Positions 8,572 through 17,983 of a DNA stretch of 64,000 nucleotides are shown here, piece by piece. The stretch's first letter is position 1; each line of letters opens with the position of its first letter. The notes beneath the pieces were generated by a model. That model was given only the letters and a program-made list of their open reading frames with translations, made no database searches and had not been told where the DNA came from. Position numbers and translations under genes: made by a program. Source of the stretch: DATATV01 sp036268615 (GTDB lineage Bacteria; Actinomycetota; Actinomycetes; Mycobacteriales; Pseudonocardiaceae); NCBI GenBank assembly GCA_036268615.1, contig DATATV010000071.1, positions 1 to 64,000 on the forward strand, given 5' to 3'.

Positions 8572-9044
8572 ACGTGACGGTGAACGACGAAACACGCACC
8601 GCCGACGACGTGTGGGAGGGCGAGAGCCTGCTCTACGTGCTGCGTGAGCGGCTCGGCCTGCCCGGCGCGAAGAACGCCTGTGAGCAGGGCGAATGCGGCT
8701 CGTGCACGGTGTATCTGGACGGCACGCCGGTGTGCTCGTGCCTGGTCGCCGCCGGCCAGGCGGAGGGACGGACGGTACGCACGGTCGAGGGGTTGGCCAC
8801 CGGCGACGAGCTCGACCCGGTGCAGGAGGCGTTCCTGGCCAGCGGCGCGGTGCAGTGCGGCTTCTGCACGCCCGGCCTGATCGTGGCCACCCACGAGCTG
8901 CTGCACCGCACCGGCCGGCCCTCCGACGAGGAGATCCGCGAGTCGCTGGCCGGAAACCTGTGTCGCTGCACCGGTTACGAGAAGATCATGGACGCCGTCC
9001 GACTGGCCGCCGACCGGTTGGCCGAGCCGGAGCCGACCCGATGA
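8562..9044 (+). CDS. xdhC: Xanthine dehydrogenase, [2Fe-2S] subunit
   Basis: The small 160-residue electron-transfer subunit. The plant-type ferredoxin cluster is bound by CEQGECGSC and the downstream Cys of TPVCSC; the second cluster by CGFCTPG and CRCTGY in the C-terminal helical domain. It carries electrons from the molybdenum centre to the FAD subunit. The ATG overlaps the end of the FAD-subunit gene by ten bases, with GGGAGGTGG just before it, indicating coupled synthesis of the complex. Confidence 0.95.
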   Translation: MRLNVTVNDETRTADDVWEGESLLYVLRERLGLPGAKNACEQGECGSCTVYLDGTPVCSCLVAAGQAEGRTVRTVEGLATGDELDPVQEAFLASGAVQCGFCTPGLIVATHELLHRTGRPSDEEIRESLAGNLCRCTGYEKIMDAVRLAADRLAEPEPTR

Positions 9045-10399
9045 GCCGCACCGTGCTCGACGGCGCCCACGTGTCCACAATGGACCCAATGGGCACCGAG
9101 CACCCCACCGGCCACGTCGTACTGGACGGCGAGTGGATCACCGAGGTCGGCGCCGGACCGGCCCCCCGACAGCCGGGCGACACCGTGCTGGACGTCCGCG
9201 GCTGCCTGGTCACCCCCGGCCTGATCAACACCCACCACCACCTCTACCAGTGGGCGACCCGCGGGATGGCGCTGGACAGCACGCTGTTCGAGTGGCTGGC
9301 CACGCTCTATCCGGTGTGGGGCAGGCTGGACGCGGAGATCACCCACGCGGCGGCGTCGGCCGGCCTGGCCCGGCTGGCGCTCACCGGCTGCACCACGGTC
9401 GCCGACCACCACTACGTCTTCCCGGCCGACGGTGGCGACCAGGTGGGTGCGCTGGTGTCGGCGGCCGGCCGGATCGGCGTGCGGCTGCACGTCGTGCGCG
9501 GCTCGATGGACCGGGGCGAGTCGGCAGGCGGGCTGCCGCCGGACCGGATCGTCGAGGACACCGAGGCCGCGCTGATCGGCACCGAGCAGGCCATCAACAA
9601 GCACCACGACCCGGCGCGCAACGCCCGGGTCCAGGTCGCGGTCGGCCCGTGCTCACCGTTCTCGGTCACCGAGGAACTGATGAGCGGTGCGGTCGACCTG
9701 GCCCGACGCGCCGGGGTCCGGCTGCACACCCACCTCGCCGAGACGGTGGACGAGGACGAACAGTGCCGGCGCGAGTTCGGCTGCGGCCCGGTCGAGTACG
9801 CCGACCGGCTCGGCTGGCTGGGCCAGGACGTCTGGCTCGCGCACGGCATCCACTTCGACGACGCGGGCGTGGCCCGGGTCGGCGCCACCGGCACCGGCGT
9901 CGCGCACTGCCCGACCTCCAACGGCAGGCTCGGCTCGGGCATCGCCCGGGTGGCCGACCTGCTGGCCGCGGGCGCCCCGGTCGGCCTCGGCGTCGACGGC
10001 GCGGCGTCCAACGAGTCCGGCGGGCTGGCCGAAGAACTGCACCAGGCATTGCTGTTCGCCCGGCTGCGCGGCGGCCCGACCGCGCTCACCGCGCGGCAGG
10101 CACTCCGGCTGGGCACGATGGGCGGCGCGACCTGCCTGGGCCGGCAGGACGAACTGGGCTCGATCGAGCCGGGCAAGCTGGCCGACCTCGCGGTGTGGCG
10201 GGTGGACGGACTCAACCAGGCCGGCATCACCGATCCGGTGGCAGCACTGGTGTTCGGCGCGCCGACCCCGCTGGAACTGTTGCTGGTCGGCGGAAAGCCC
10301 GCGGTGACCGACACCGCGCTGGTCGGCGCGGACGAGGCCGACCTCGCGGTGGACCTGCGCGCGGCGGCCACCCGGTTGGCCGGGAGGGACGCGCGATGA
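9041..10399 (+). CDS. 8-oxoguanine deaminase-type amidohydrolase
   Basis: A 452-residue TIM-barrel amidohydrolase of the ATZ/TRZ (COG0402) group. Metal and catalytic residues are visible: NTHHHLYQW near residue 62, HTHLAET and AHGIHF in the middle, and VDGAASNES near residue 325. The family members most often embedded in xanthine dehydrogenase operons are 8-oxoguanine deaminases, which convert the oxidised base directly to urate; this fits the position between the 2Fe-2S and molybdopterin subunit genes, with ATGA overlaps on both sides. Guanine deaminase or a triazine-type hydrolase are alternatives; the exact substrate is inference. Confidence 0.85.
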   Translation: MSRTVLDGAHVSTMDPMGTEHPTGHVVLDGEWITEVGAGPAPRQPGDTVLDVRGCLVTPGLINTHHHLYQWATRGMALDSTLFEWLATLYPVWGRLDAEITHAAASAGLARLALTGCTTVADHHYVFPADGGDQVGALVSAAGRIGVRLHVVRGSMDRGESAGGLPPDRIVEDTEAALIGTEQAINKHHDPARNARVQVAVGPCSPFSVTEELMSGAVDLARRAGVRLHTHLAETVDEDEQCRREFGCGPVEYADRLGWLGQDVWLAHGIHFDDAGVARVGATGTGVAHCPTSNGRLGSGIARVADLLAAGAPVGLGVDGAASNESGGLAEELHQALLFARLRGGPTALTARQALRLGTMGGATCLGRQDELGSIEPGKLADLAVWRVDGLNQAGITDPVAALVFGAPTPLELLLVGGKPAVTDTALVGADEADLAVDLRAAATRLAGRDAR

Positions 10400-12738
10400 C
10401 CAGAGCGGACGCGGCACGCGAGCAGACCACCACGGTCACCGGCAGTGTGGCCGACGCCGTGACCGACACCGTGACCGACGGTGTCGGCAGCAGCCCGCGG
10501 CGGCCGGACGGCGTGCTGAAGACCCGGGGCGAGTTCGCCTATTCCTCGGACCTGTGGCACGAGGACATGATCTGGGGCGCCACGCTGCGCAGCCCGCACC
10601 CCTACGCGCGGATCACCGGCATCGACCTGACCGAGGCGCTGCGGGTGCCCGGGGTGTACGCGGTGCTCACCCACGAGGACGTGCTGGGCACCAACCGCTA
10701 CGGGCTCGAACGCGCCGACCAGCCGGTGCTGGCCGAGGATGTCGTGCGCTACCAGGGTGAACCGGTCGCGCTGGTGGGGGCCGACCACCCGGAGACCGCG
10801 CGCCGCGCGCTGGCCCGGATCGTTGTGGACTACGAGGTGCGTACCCCGGTCACCGACTCGGTCGCCGCCGCGCGCGGCACCGAACCCGCGCTGCACCCCG
10901 GCGGCAACGTCGTGCGGCACGTCCCGGTCCGGTGCGGCGACCCGGCGGCAGCGGCGGCCGTCGTGGTCACCGGCGAGTACCAGGTCGGTATGCAGGACCA
11001 GGCTTTTCTCGGCCCGGAGTCGGGTCTGGCGATCCCGGCCGAGGACGGCGGCATCGACCTGTACGTGGCCACCCAGTGGCTGCACGTCGACCAGCGCCAG
11101 GTCGCGGTGGCGCTCGGCCTGCCGACCGAGAAGGTGCGGCTCACCCTGGCCGGGGTGGGCGGCGCGTTCGGCGGCCGGGAGGACCTGTCGATGCAGGTGC
11201 ACGCGAGCCTGCTGGCGCTGCACACCGGCAAGCCGGTGAAGATGGTCTACAACCGCGAGGAGTCGTTCTTCGGCCACGTGCACCGCCATCCGGCGCTGCT
11301 GCGTTACGAGCACGGCGCCACCGCCGAGGGCCGGCTCGTCTACGTCCGGGCGGAGATCTACCTCGACGGCGGCGCCTACACCTCCAGTACGCCGGCAGTG
11401 GTGGCGAACGCGGCCACCCTCGGTGTGGGCCCGTACAACGTGCCGAACGTCTCGGTGGACTGCTGGGGGGTGTACACGAACAACCCGCCGTGCGGCGCGA
11501 TGCGCGGCTTCGGTGCGGTGCAGGCCGGTTTCGCCTATGAGTCGCAGATGGACAAACTGGCCGCCGCGCTGGGCCTGGACCCGGTCGAGGTGCGGGTGCG
11601 CAACGCGATGGCCGAGGGCAGCACGCTGCCGACCGGCCAGGTCGTCGACTCCCCCGCTCCGGTGGCCCGGCTGCTGGAACTGGTGCGGGACAAGCCACTT
11701 CCACCGCCTGCGGTGTCCGAGGACGGCTCGGTCGACATCCGCCGGATGCCCGGCGGCGCGTCCAACACCACCCACGGCGAAGGGGTCCGGCGCGGGGTCG
11801 GCTACGCGGTCGGCATCAAGAACATCGGCTTCTCCGAAGGCTTCGACGACTATTCGACCGCGCGGCTGCGGCTCGCGGTGGCCGGCGGCGAGCCGACGGT
11901 GCTGGTGCACACGGCGGCCGCCGAGGTCGGTCAGGGCCTGGTCACCGTGCAGCAGCAGATCGTGCGCACCGAACTGGGCATCCAACAGGTGAACATCAAC
12001 CCGGTGGACACCAACGTCGGCAACGGCGGTTCCTCCTCGGCGTCCCGGCAGACCTATGTGACCGGCGGCGCGGTGAAGGCGGCGTGTGCGGCGGTCCGCG
12101 ACCGGGTGCTGGAACTCGCGGCGCAGCGGTTCGCCGTCCCGGCCACCGCGCTGGCGATGGCCGGCGGCAAGATCACCGCCGACGGCCACGGCATCGCCGT
12201 CGACCTGGCCGAGTTGTTGGGCGACACGGTGATCGAGGAGACGGTCGAGTGGCGGCACCGGGCGACCGAACCGATCGACCCGGTGACCGGCCAGGGCAAC
12301 GCGCACGTCCAGTACGGCTTCGCCGCCCACCGCGCGGTGGTGGACGTGGACGTGGAGCTGGGTCTGGTCCGGGTGGTGGAGCTCAACTGCGCGCAGGACG
12401 TGGGACGCGCGGTGAACCCGCAGGCGGTGCTCGGCCAGATCCACGGCGGCTCCGCGCAGGGGCTGGGTCTCGCGGTGATGGAGGAGATCCAGATCGTCGA
12501 CGGCAAGATCCGCAACCCGTCCTTCACCGACTACCTCATCCCGACCATCCTGGACATGCCACCGATGCAGGTGGACGTGCTCGAACTCGCCGATCCGCAC
12601 GCACCCTACGGTCTGCGCGGTGTCGGCGAGCCGCCGACGATCTCCTCGACCCCGGCGGTGGTGGCGGCGATCCGGGCCGCCACCGGCCTCGCGTTGACCC
12701 GGACCCCGGTGCGGCCGGAGCACATCACCGGTACCTGA
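10396..12738 (+). CDS. xdhA: Xanthine dehydrogenase, molybdopterin-binding subunit
   Basis: The large 780-residue catalytic subunit that hydroxylates hypoxanthine and xanthine to urate at a molybdopterin centre. Seen: GGAFGGRED (molybdopterin loop), PCGAMRGFGAVQ, AAEVGQGLVTV and, near the C-terminus, the GVGEPP motif with the catalytic glutamate. The first ~35 residues are a low-complexity Thr/Val/Asp segment with a TDTVTDGV-type repeat, longer than usual. ATG overlaps the deaminase stop (ATGA). It is the last gene of the operon and converges on a secreted-protein gene three bases away, with no hairpin between. Confidence 0.95.
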   Translation: MTRADAAREQTTTVTGSVADAVTDTVTDGVGSSPRRPDGVLKTRGEFAYSSDLWHEDMIWGATLRSPHPYARITGIDLTEALRVPGVYAVLTHEDVLGTNRYGLERADQPVLAEDVVRYQGEPVALVGADHPETARRALARIVVDYEVRTPVTDSVAAARGTEPALHPGGNVVRHVPVRCGDPAAAAAVVVTGEYQVGMQDQAFLGPESGLAIPAEDGGIDLYVATQWLHVDQRQVAVALGLPTEKVRLTLAGVGGAFGGREDLSMQVHASLLALHTGKPVKMVYNREESFFGHVHRHPALLRYEHGATAEGRLVYVRAEIYLDGGAYTSSTPAVVANAATLGVGPYNVPNVSVDCWGVYTNNPPCGAMRGFGAVQAGFAYESQMDKLAAALGLDPVEVRVRNAMAEGSTLPTGQVVDSPAPVARLLELVRDKPLPPPAVSEDGSVDIRRMPGGASNTTHGEGVRRGVGYAVGIKNIGFSEGFDDYSTARLRLAVAGGEPTVLVHTAAAEVGQGLVTVQQQIVRTELGIQQVNINPVDTNVGNGGSSSASRQTYVTGGAVKAACAAVRDRVLELAAQRFAVPATALAMAGGKITADGHGIAVDLAELLGDTVIEETVEWRHRATEPIDPVTGQGNAHVQYGFAAHRAVVDVDVELGLVRVVELNCAQDVGRAVNPQAVLGQIHGGSAQGLGLAVMEEIQIVDGKIRNPSFTDYLIPTILDMPPMQVDVLELADPHAPYGLRGVGEPPTISSTPAVVAAIRAATGLALTRTPVRPEHITGT

Positions 12739-12741
12739 GAC

Positions 12742-13617
12742 TCAGCAGCCGACTCCACCGCTGAGGTCACGGGTGGCGTAGGCGGCGAACTTCAGACCGG
12801 GAGTGTCGGACTGGGTGAAGTAGCCGCCGAACATCATGTTGTCGTCGAGCCGGTGGGTGCCGAGGTACATCGTGTAGGTCTGGGTGACCCCGCCGTAGCT
12901 CAGCGGCCGGACCATGGTGAGGGTGTCGGTCGCCGCGTCGTAGGAGTGGGTGGCGATCGGCTCCCAGTTGTCCAGCGCGTTGTAGTACATCTCGGTGTCC
13001 GGGGTGTAGCACGGATCGAAGAGCAGGTAACCGTCCCAGCCGTTGCCGTCGAACTCGTTCAGGCCGAACAGCCAGTCCGGCACGTCGTAGGCAGGGGTGA
13101 CGGCGGGCGCTACGGTGTTGGCCGGCAGAACGGTGTTGGCGGGCACGGCGGTGTGCACAGTGGCTGGTCGGGCGGTGGTGGCGCGGAAGGTGCCCGGGGC
13201 GAGGTGGTTGTCGGCGAGCACGCCGTAGCGCATGGTGCCGGTGTCGGATTCGGTGAAGTAACCGCCGAACACCGGGCTGCCGGGAATGTGGTTGCCCAGG
13301 AACAGGGTGTAGCTCTGGCTCACCGTGCCCGACAGCGGCCGGGCGATCGTCAGCGTGCCGTTGTCCGGGTTCCAGGTGCCACTGAGGTACTCGTAGGAGT
13401 TCCGCTCGGTGTAGTACATGGTGACGTCGGGCATCCCCGACTCGGCGTTGTCGATCGCCAGCGTGCCGGCCCATCCGTTGGCATTGAAGACATAACTGCC
13501 GTCGATCGGTGACGCGGCCGGAGCGGCCACGGCCAGCGCGGCCAGCCCACCGGCCAGCAACGATCCACCGACGACGGCGACCACCGGCAGCCGGCGCAGC
13601 CAGGACGACAAAGGCAT
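12742..13617 (-). CDS. Secreted protein with two tandem ~95-residue repeats
   Basis: A 291-residue exported protein. A Sec signal peptide (about residues 1-35, LAALAVAAPAAS at the cleavage region) is followed by two homologous domains joined by an Ala/Val/Pro/Thr linker. The repeats share NANGWAG/DGNGWDG, MYYTERN/MYYNALDN, TLTIARPLSGTVSQSYT versus TLTMVRPLSYGGVTQTYT, LGNHIPG/LGTHRLDD and FGGYFTESDT/FGGYFTQSDT. Repeat one covers about 40-140, repeat two about 190-290. The aromatic-rich beta pattern suggests a beta-sandwich or binding module, but I recognise no family. GGGGA lies seven bases before ATG. Its convergence with xdhA looks incidental. Confidence 0.7.
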   Translation of the reverse strand: MPLSSWLRRLPVVAVVGGSLLAGGLAALAVAAPAASPIDGSYVFNANGWAGTLAIDNAESGMPDVTMYYTERNSYEYLSGTWNPDNGTLTIARPLSGTVSQSYTLFLGNHIPGSPVFGGYFTESDTGTMRYGVLADNHLAPGTFRATTARPATVHTAVPANTVLPANTVAPAVTPAYDVPDWLFGLNEFDGNGWDGYLLFDPCYTPDTEMYYNALDNWEPIATHSYDAATDTLTMVRPLSYGGVTQTYTMYLGTHRLDDNMMFGGYFTQSDTPGLKFAAYATRDLSGGVGC

Positions 13618-13715
13618 TCGAATTCCCCAAGCGATGATCGCGGCACGCCAGAACGGCGCCCCTGTCCGAAGATCGCGAGCGTATCCAGCAAAGATCGCGA
13701 CGCCGATAGGCAGAA

Positions 13716-14132
13716 CTACCCACGCCGCCCCGGCGCACCGTCACCATTGACCTCGTCGGTGAGGAACATGGCGTGGGCCGCGATGATCCGCCAACCCGAC
13801 TCGTGGTGAACCCAGGTTCGGGTGTAACGCATCCGGGCGACCAGCGGCTGACCGCCGACGGTGCCCGCCAGCGTGCCGAGGAACCAGGTGACACCGGTGT
13901 GCGCGGTGGCCAACACCTGAAGGTCCTCCTCCTCGACGCGGGTCAGCACCTGCTGGCCGGTCTTGTGCACCCGGAGGTCGTCCTGCTTCGAGTAGAGCTT
14001 TCCGTCCGGTCCGGTGAACCGTGCCATGTCGTCGATCAGCTCGGTCAGTGCGGCTACATCGGAGGCGAGTTGGGCGGCTTGGAGACGCCGTTCGGCTACG
14101 CGGAGACTCTCGGTGTGGTCGTCGTTCGACAT
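13716..14132 (-). CDS. NTF2-like (DUF4440/SnoaL-type) protein
   Basis: A 138-residue protein of the NTF2-like alpha/beta-cone fold, with an N-terminal helix pair (LRVAERRLQAAQLASDVAAL), a beta strand region RFTGPDGKLYSKQDDLRVH, and the closing strands ARMRYTRTWVHHESGWRIIAAH. DUF4440 members are small enzymes or ligand-binding proteins; no catalytic residues can be assigned. It sits alone between the tandem-repeat secreted protein and allantoicase, on the same strand but outside the allantoin operon. Start ATG at 14132. Confidence 0.75.
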   Translation of the reverse strand: MSNDDHTESLRVAERRLQAAQLASDVAALTELIDDMARFTGPDGKLYSKQDDLRVHKTGQQVLTRVEEEDLQVLATAHTGVTWFLGTLAGTVGGQPLVARMRYTRTWVHHESGWRIIAAHAMFLTDEVNGDGAPGRRG

Positions 14133-14205
14133 GTTCCCACTCTGCCGGCCGGGCCACGCACGTCGTCCGGCGTTCCGCTGAGGGCAGATCCGCTGGCAGC
14201 GAACG

Positions 14206-15375
14206 TCAATGAACCGCCGACGCCCACAGGGTTTCCAGCGTTTCCAACAGTTCCGTCGGCACCGCCGGGCGGGCGGCGACCAGTTGCGCCGCGGTCCGCG
14301 AGTCGACCCCGCAGTCGCGGGTCAGCACCGACAGCGCCTGCCCGGCCGGCAACGCACCGAACCAGCCGGCTGCGAGGTCGTGCCGCCCGGCGGCGGTCGG
14401 CGGCCCGTAGACCCGGAGCCGGCCGATGCCGCCGTCCGGGAACACGTCCAGCCGCACGTGGGTGACCGGCCGGTCGGTCGACACCCGGAACCGGTGCGCG
14501 GTGTCCGGGCTGAGCCGCGTCTCCGGCAGTACCGGCCACCACGCGCTCTCGTCGTCCAGCTCGGCCGTGCTCGCGTCGATGCCCGACACGGACACCCGGT
14601 CGGGCGAGTTTCCCTTGTAGTGCGCGGTATCCACCTCGACGACCCGGGGAGTCGACGCGGCCGCCAGCCGGACCACCGCCCAGTCGTGGTCCGCGTCGCG
14701 CCGCCGCGCGGACTCCCAGCCGTCGCTCATGAACAGCGACTCACCGGGCTGCAACATGTTGTTCGGCGGCGAGTAGAACCAGTTGCTGCACCGGACCACC
14801 CGACCGCCGTTGGCGAGCGCGGCCAGGTCGAACGGAAGGTCCGCGAGCCACCGGGGATCGGCCACCGGCCGGCCGTGCACCCGCAACCGGGCCACCCCGC
14901 CGTCGGGGAAGATGCGCAGCCGTACGTGGGTGAACCGCCGGCTCTCGGCCACCTCGAAGACGTTGCGCGTGTCGCCGGCCAGCGGCGACCTGGGCACGAT
15001 CGGCTCCCAGACCGCGTTGGCCAGGTCCACCGCTTCCGGGTACCCCTCCAGACCCGCGCCCTCGACCTGGGCGAACGGCGGGAAGTTGCCGGTGAAGAAC
15101 GCGGTGTCCACGACCACCGCTGCCGGCACACCAGGCAGGCCGAGGCGCACGATCGCCCAGTCGTGGTCCCCGGGGTCGCGGCGCCTGCGTCGGGTCTCCC
15201 AGCCGTCGTACTCCTGCCCCTTGTTGGTGAACGTGTAGGGCCGGAACACCGGGTCGGCCGACTTGATCAGGTTCTCCCGCTCCGCGAAGAACTCGTCGTT
15301 CGCCGAGATCACACTGCCGCCGACCCGCCGGTCGGCCAGGTCGGGCAGCTGGGCCCAGTCATCGGTGCCGCTCAC
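14206..15375 (-). CDS. alc: Allantoicase
   Basis: A 389-residue allantoate amidinohydrolase, splitting allantoate into ureidoglycolate and urea. It shows the two tandem allantoicase domains: repeat one includes GWETRRRRRDPGDHDWAIVR, VDTAFFTGNFPP and HVRLRIFPDGGVARLRVHG; repeat two has GWESARRRDADHDWAVVRL, VDTAHYKGNSPD and HVRLDVFPDGGIGRLRVYG. It is cytoplasmic. The GTG start overlaps the allantoinase stop by four bases, so it is the last gene of glxK-allB-alc. The urea released would feed the urease encoded 16 kb away. Confidence 0.95.
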   Translation of the reverse strand: MSGTDDWAQLPDLADRRVGGSVISANDEFFAERENLIKSADPVFRPYTFTNKGQEYDGWETRRRRRDPGDHDWAIVRLGLPGVPAAVVVDTAFFTGNFPPFAQVEGAGLEGYPEAVDLANAVWEPIVPRSPLAGDTRNVFEVAESRRFTHVRLRIFPDGGVARLRVHGRPVADPRWLADLPFDLAALANGGRVVRCSNWFYSPPNNMLQPGESLFMSDGWESARRRDADHDWAVVRLAAASTPRVVEVDTAHYKGNSPDRVSVSGIDASTAELDDESAWWPVLPETRLSPDTAHRFRVSTDRPVTHVRLDVFPDGGIGRLRVYGPPTAAGRHDLAAGWFGALPAGQALSVLTRDCGVDSRTAAQLVAARPAVPTELLETLETLWASAVH

Positions 15376-16709
15376 GCCTCTCCCCTCGTCAGCAACCTGC
15401 CCGCCGGCCGGTCACGGGTGATCAGGCCGCCACGCAGCCAGGTCCGCCGGACCACCCCGGCCAGCGGCCGCCCGTGGTAGGCGCTGACCGCGTTGCGGTG
15501 GAACAGTTTCGCCGCGTCCACCAGGAACGTCTCGTCCGGCGCGAACACACACAGGTCCGCGTCCCGGCCGACCTCGATCCGGCCCTTGTCGGCCAGGCCG
15601 ACCAGGTCCGCCGGCCGGGTGGCCATCCAGGTGACGACGTCGGCGAGGGTGTGCCCGCGCTGCCGGGCCTGCGTCCAGACCGCGGACAGGCCGACCTGCA
15701 GACCGGCGATGCCACCCCAGGCCAGGCCGAAATCGCCGACGTCGAAGCGTTTCAGGTCGGCCGTGCACGGCGAGTGGTCGCTGACCACGCAGTCGATCGC
15801 GCCCTCGGCGAGGCCGCGCCACAGGTCCTCCCGGTTGGCCGCCTCGCGGATCGGCGGGCAGCACTTGAACTGGGTCGCGCCGTCGGGGATCTCCTCGGCG
15901 CAGAAACTCAGGTAGTGCGGACAGGTCTCGACGGTCACCCGCACCCCCCGCGCCCGCGCGTCCACAATGGACTCCGACAGCGCGCCGCTGGCCAGGTGCA
16001 GTACGTGTACCCGGGTGCCGAAGCGCTCCGCCAACTCCAGTACCGAGGCGACCGCCGCGTGCTCGGCCGCCGGCGGGCGGGAGGCCAGGAAGTCGGCGTA
16101 GCGGCGGCCGACCGGGGCCGGCGCGTGTTCGATGGTGTGCGCGTCCTCGGCGTGCACGATCAGCAGCGCGTCCACCTCGGCCAGCACCCGCATCGCCTCG
16201 GTGAGCTGGTCGCGGTCGAGCCAGCCGAACTCGTCCACCCCGGAGTGCAGCAGGAACGACTTGAAGCCGAACACGCCGGCCCGGTGCAGTTCGGCCAGGG
16301 CGCCCAGGTTCGCCGGCACCGCGCCACCCCAGAACCCGACGTCCACGAACACCCGGCCCCGCGCCGCCGCCCGCTTGACGGCCAGCGCGTCCACGGTGAC
16401 CGTCGGCGGCAGGCTGTTCAGCGGCATGTCGACGATCGTGGTGATGCCACCGGCCGCGGCCGCCCTGGTCGCGGTCGGGAAGCCCTCCCAGTCGGCCCGG
16501 CCGGGGTCGTTGACGTGCACGTGCGTGTCCACCAGGCCGGGCAGCAGCACCTCGTCGGCGGCCAGCCGGACGATCCGGTCGGCGGTCAGATCGGTGGTCA
16601 GCGGCTGCACGGCGGCGATCCGGCCGTCCCGCACGCCGACCCAGCCGGACACCTCGCCCGCCGGCGTGATCATCCGCTCGGCCCGGACGGCCAGATCGTA
16701 GGCGGTCAT
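15372..16709 (-). CDS. allB: Allantoinase
   Basis: A 445-residue dihydroorotase-like amidohydrolase that opens the hydantoin ring of allantoin to give allantoate. Metal ligands are seen in VDTHVHVNDPG, the lysine of GFKSFLLHSG (carbamylation site), IVHAEDAHTI, HVLHLASG and the aspartate in VVSDHSPC. ATG at 16709 is chosen because it overlaps the stop of glycerate kinase (ATGA) and gives the usual family length; the frame extends 50 codons further with no support. It is the middle gene of the glxK-allB-alc operon. Confidence 0.96.
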   Translation of the reverse strand: MTAYDLAVRAERMITPAGEVSGWVGVRDGRIAAVQPLTTDLTADRIVRLAADEVLLPGLVDTHVHVNDPGRADWEGFPTATRAAAAGGITTIVDMPLNSLPPTVTVDALAVKRAAARGRVFVDVGFWGGAVPANLGALAELHRAGVFGFKSFLLHSGVDEFGWLDRDQLTEAMRVLAEVDALLIVHAEDAHTIEHAPAPVGRRYADFLASRPPAAEHAAVASVLELAERFGTRVHVLHLASGALSESIVDARARGVRVTVETCPHYLSFCAEEIPDGATQFKCCPPIREAANREDLWRGLAEGAIDCVVSDHSPCTADLKRFDVGDFGLAWGGIAGLQVGLSAVWTQARQRGHTLADVVTWMATRPADLVGLADKGRIEVGRDADLCVFAPDETFLVDAAKLFHRNAVSAYHGRPLAGVVRRTWLRGGLITRDRPAGRLLTRGEA

Positions 16710-17836
16710 GCCAGCCACTCGGTGGCGATTCGCTCGCCGACGCGTTCCACCAGCACCGCCGCCTCGGCCATGCTCCGTTCGGGGTCGGGTTCCAGGTCGG
16801 TCAGCGGGTACGCGGCGGCGAACCCGGCGTCGGCCAGCTGCCGCTCGTCCAGGGCGCACCGACCGGCGACGGCGACCACCGGCACCCCGGCCCGGCCGGC
16901 CGCGGTGAGCACGCCGATCGGCGCCTTGCCGTGCAGGCTCTGCTCGTCCAGCGAGCCCTCACCGGTGATCACCAGTCGGGCGCCGGTCAGCTGTCCGGGG
17001 AAGCCGACCAGGTCCAGCAGCAGCTCGATGCCTGACCGGCGGTGTGCGCCGAGCAGGGCCAGCGCGGCGAAGCCGAGACCACCGGCCGCACCCGCGCCCG
17101 GCTGCCCGGCCAGCTCGTCGACCAGCTTGCCCTTGGCTGCGGCGATCCGCTCGGCCCAGTTGGTCAGGCCCCGCTCCAGCAGCGCGACCTGCGCCGGATC
17201 GGCGCCCTTCTGCGGACCGAACACCACGGCCGCGCCGGTCGGTCCGAGCAGCGGACTGTCCACGTCCGAGGCGAGCAACAGGTTCAGCCCGCGCACCCGT
17301 CGATCCACGGTGGACAGATCGACGGTGGCCAGGTCGGCCAGCGCGCCGCCGCCGGGCGGCAGTGGTCGGCCCTGTCCGTCCCGCAGGTGGCCGCCGAGGC
17401 CGGCGATCAGGCCGGCACCGCCGTCGGTGCAGGCGCTGCCGCCGAGGCCGAGCACGATGGTGCCGCAGCCGGCGTCGATGGCGGCCCGGATCAGGGCGGC
17501 GATGCCGGCGCTGGTCGCGGTGAGCGGGGCCGGCACGCCGTCGGGCAGGCGGCTCAGCCCGCAGGCGGCGGCCGTCTCGATCACGGCGGTCTCGCCGCGC
17601 ACGGCGACGGCCGCGGTCAGCGGCGTGCCGGTGGGTCCGGTGGTCGACACGTCGATCCGGTGGAAGCCGGCGGCCAGCGCGGCGGCCACCGTGCCGTCAC
17701 CGCCGTCGGCGACCGGGACGATGCGTATTTTCTGGCCCGGGCGAACCCGGCGGATGCCCCTGGCCAGCGCCGCGGCGACCTGGGCGGCGGTCAGTGAGCC
17801 CTTGAACTTGTCGGGCGCGAGCAACACATGGGCCAC
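16706..17836 (-). CDS. glxK: Glycerate kinase (GK-II/GlxK type)
   Basis: A 376-residue kinase phosphorylating glycerate, the end product of the glyoxylate-tartronate semialdehyde branch of allantoin use. Seen: APDKFKGSLTAAQVA at the N-terminus, VADGGDGTVAA, GLGGSACTDGG and VITGEGSLDEQSLHGKAPIG, all glycerate kinase signatures. GTG at 17836 is chosen because GGAGGG precedes it by six bases; an upstream extension would reach into the operator region. It leads the leftward operon, divergent from the uraD-uraH-uox operon. The partner enzymes glyoxylate carboligase and tartronate semialdehyde reductase were not found in the window. Confidence 0.94.
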   Translation of the reverse strand: MAHVLLAPDKFKGSLTAAQVAAALARGIRRVRPGQKIRIVPVADGGDGTVAAALAAGFHRIDVSTTGPTGTPLTAAVAVRGETAVIETAAACGLSRLPDGVPAPLTATSAGIAALIRAAIDAGCGTIVLGLGGSACTDGGAGLIAGLGGHLRDGQGRPLPPGGGALADLATVDLSTVDRRVRGLNLLLASDVDSPLLGPTGAAVVFGPQKGADPAQVALLERGLTNWAERIAAAKGKLVDELAGQPGAGAAGGLGFAALALLGAHRRSGIELLLDLVGFPGQLTGARLVITGEGSLDEQSLHGKAPIGVLTAAGRAGVPVVAVAGRCALDERQLADAGFAAAYPLTDLEPDPERSMAEAAVLVERVGERIATEWLA

Positions 17837-17885
17837 GTAACCCTCCAGCACGCTGCGCGTGGTCCACCCGACATTCCCGACATGC

Positions 17886-17920
17886 GGTTCCAAAATTCCA
17901 CATCATGGAACATCGGTTCC
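17886..17920. promoter_or_regulatory. Candidate IclR/AllR-type operator, compound TTCC/GGAA inverted repeats
   Basis: Between the two divergent urate/allantoin operons lies GGTTCC-N4-TTCCA-N5-TGGAA-N4-GGTTCC. It contains two overlapping palindromes, TTCCA-N5-TGGAA and TGGAA-N6-TTCCG. The layout resembles IclR-family sites, and a related sequence sits before the IclR gene at 24.1 kb. Binding is inference. Confidence 0.55.
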
Positions 17921-17983
17921 GGATGTCGACGCTAGTCCAGAGTGGTCACCAGGTCAACGCACAGCTCCGGCACACTGGTGACC

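Noticed and set aside
9412..12723. Very long antisense frame opposite the xanthine dehydrogenase genes
   Set aside because: It is a GC-rich shadow of the real coding strand; its protein is His/Arg/Gln-rich with no domains.
12739..12790. Terminator between xdhA and the convergent secreted-protein gene
   Set aside because: Only weak pairing is possible; the three-base gap leaves no room for a standard hairpin.
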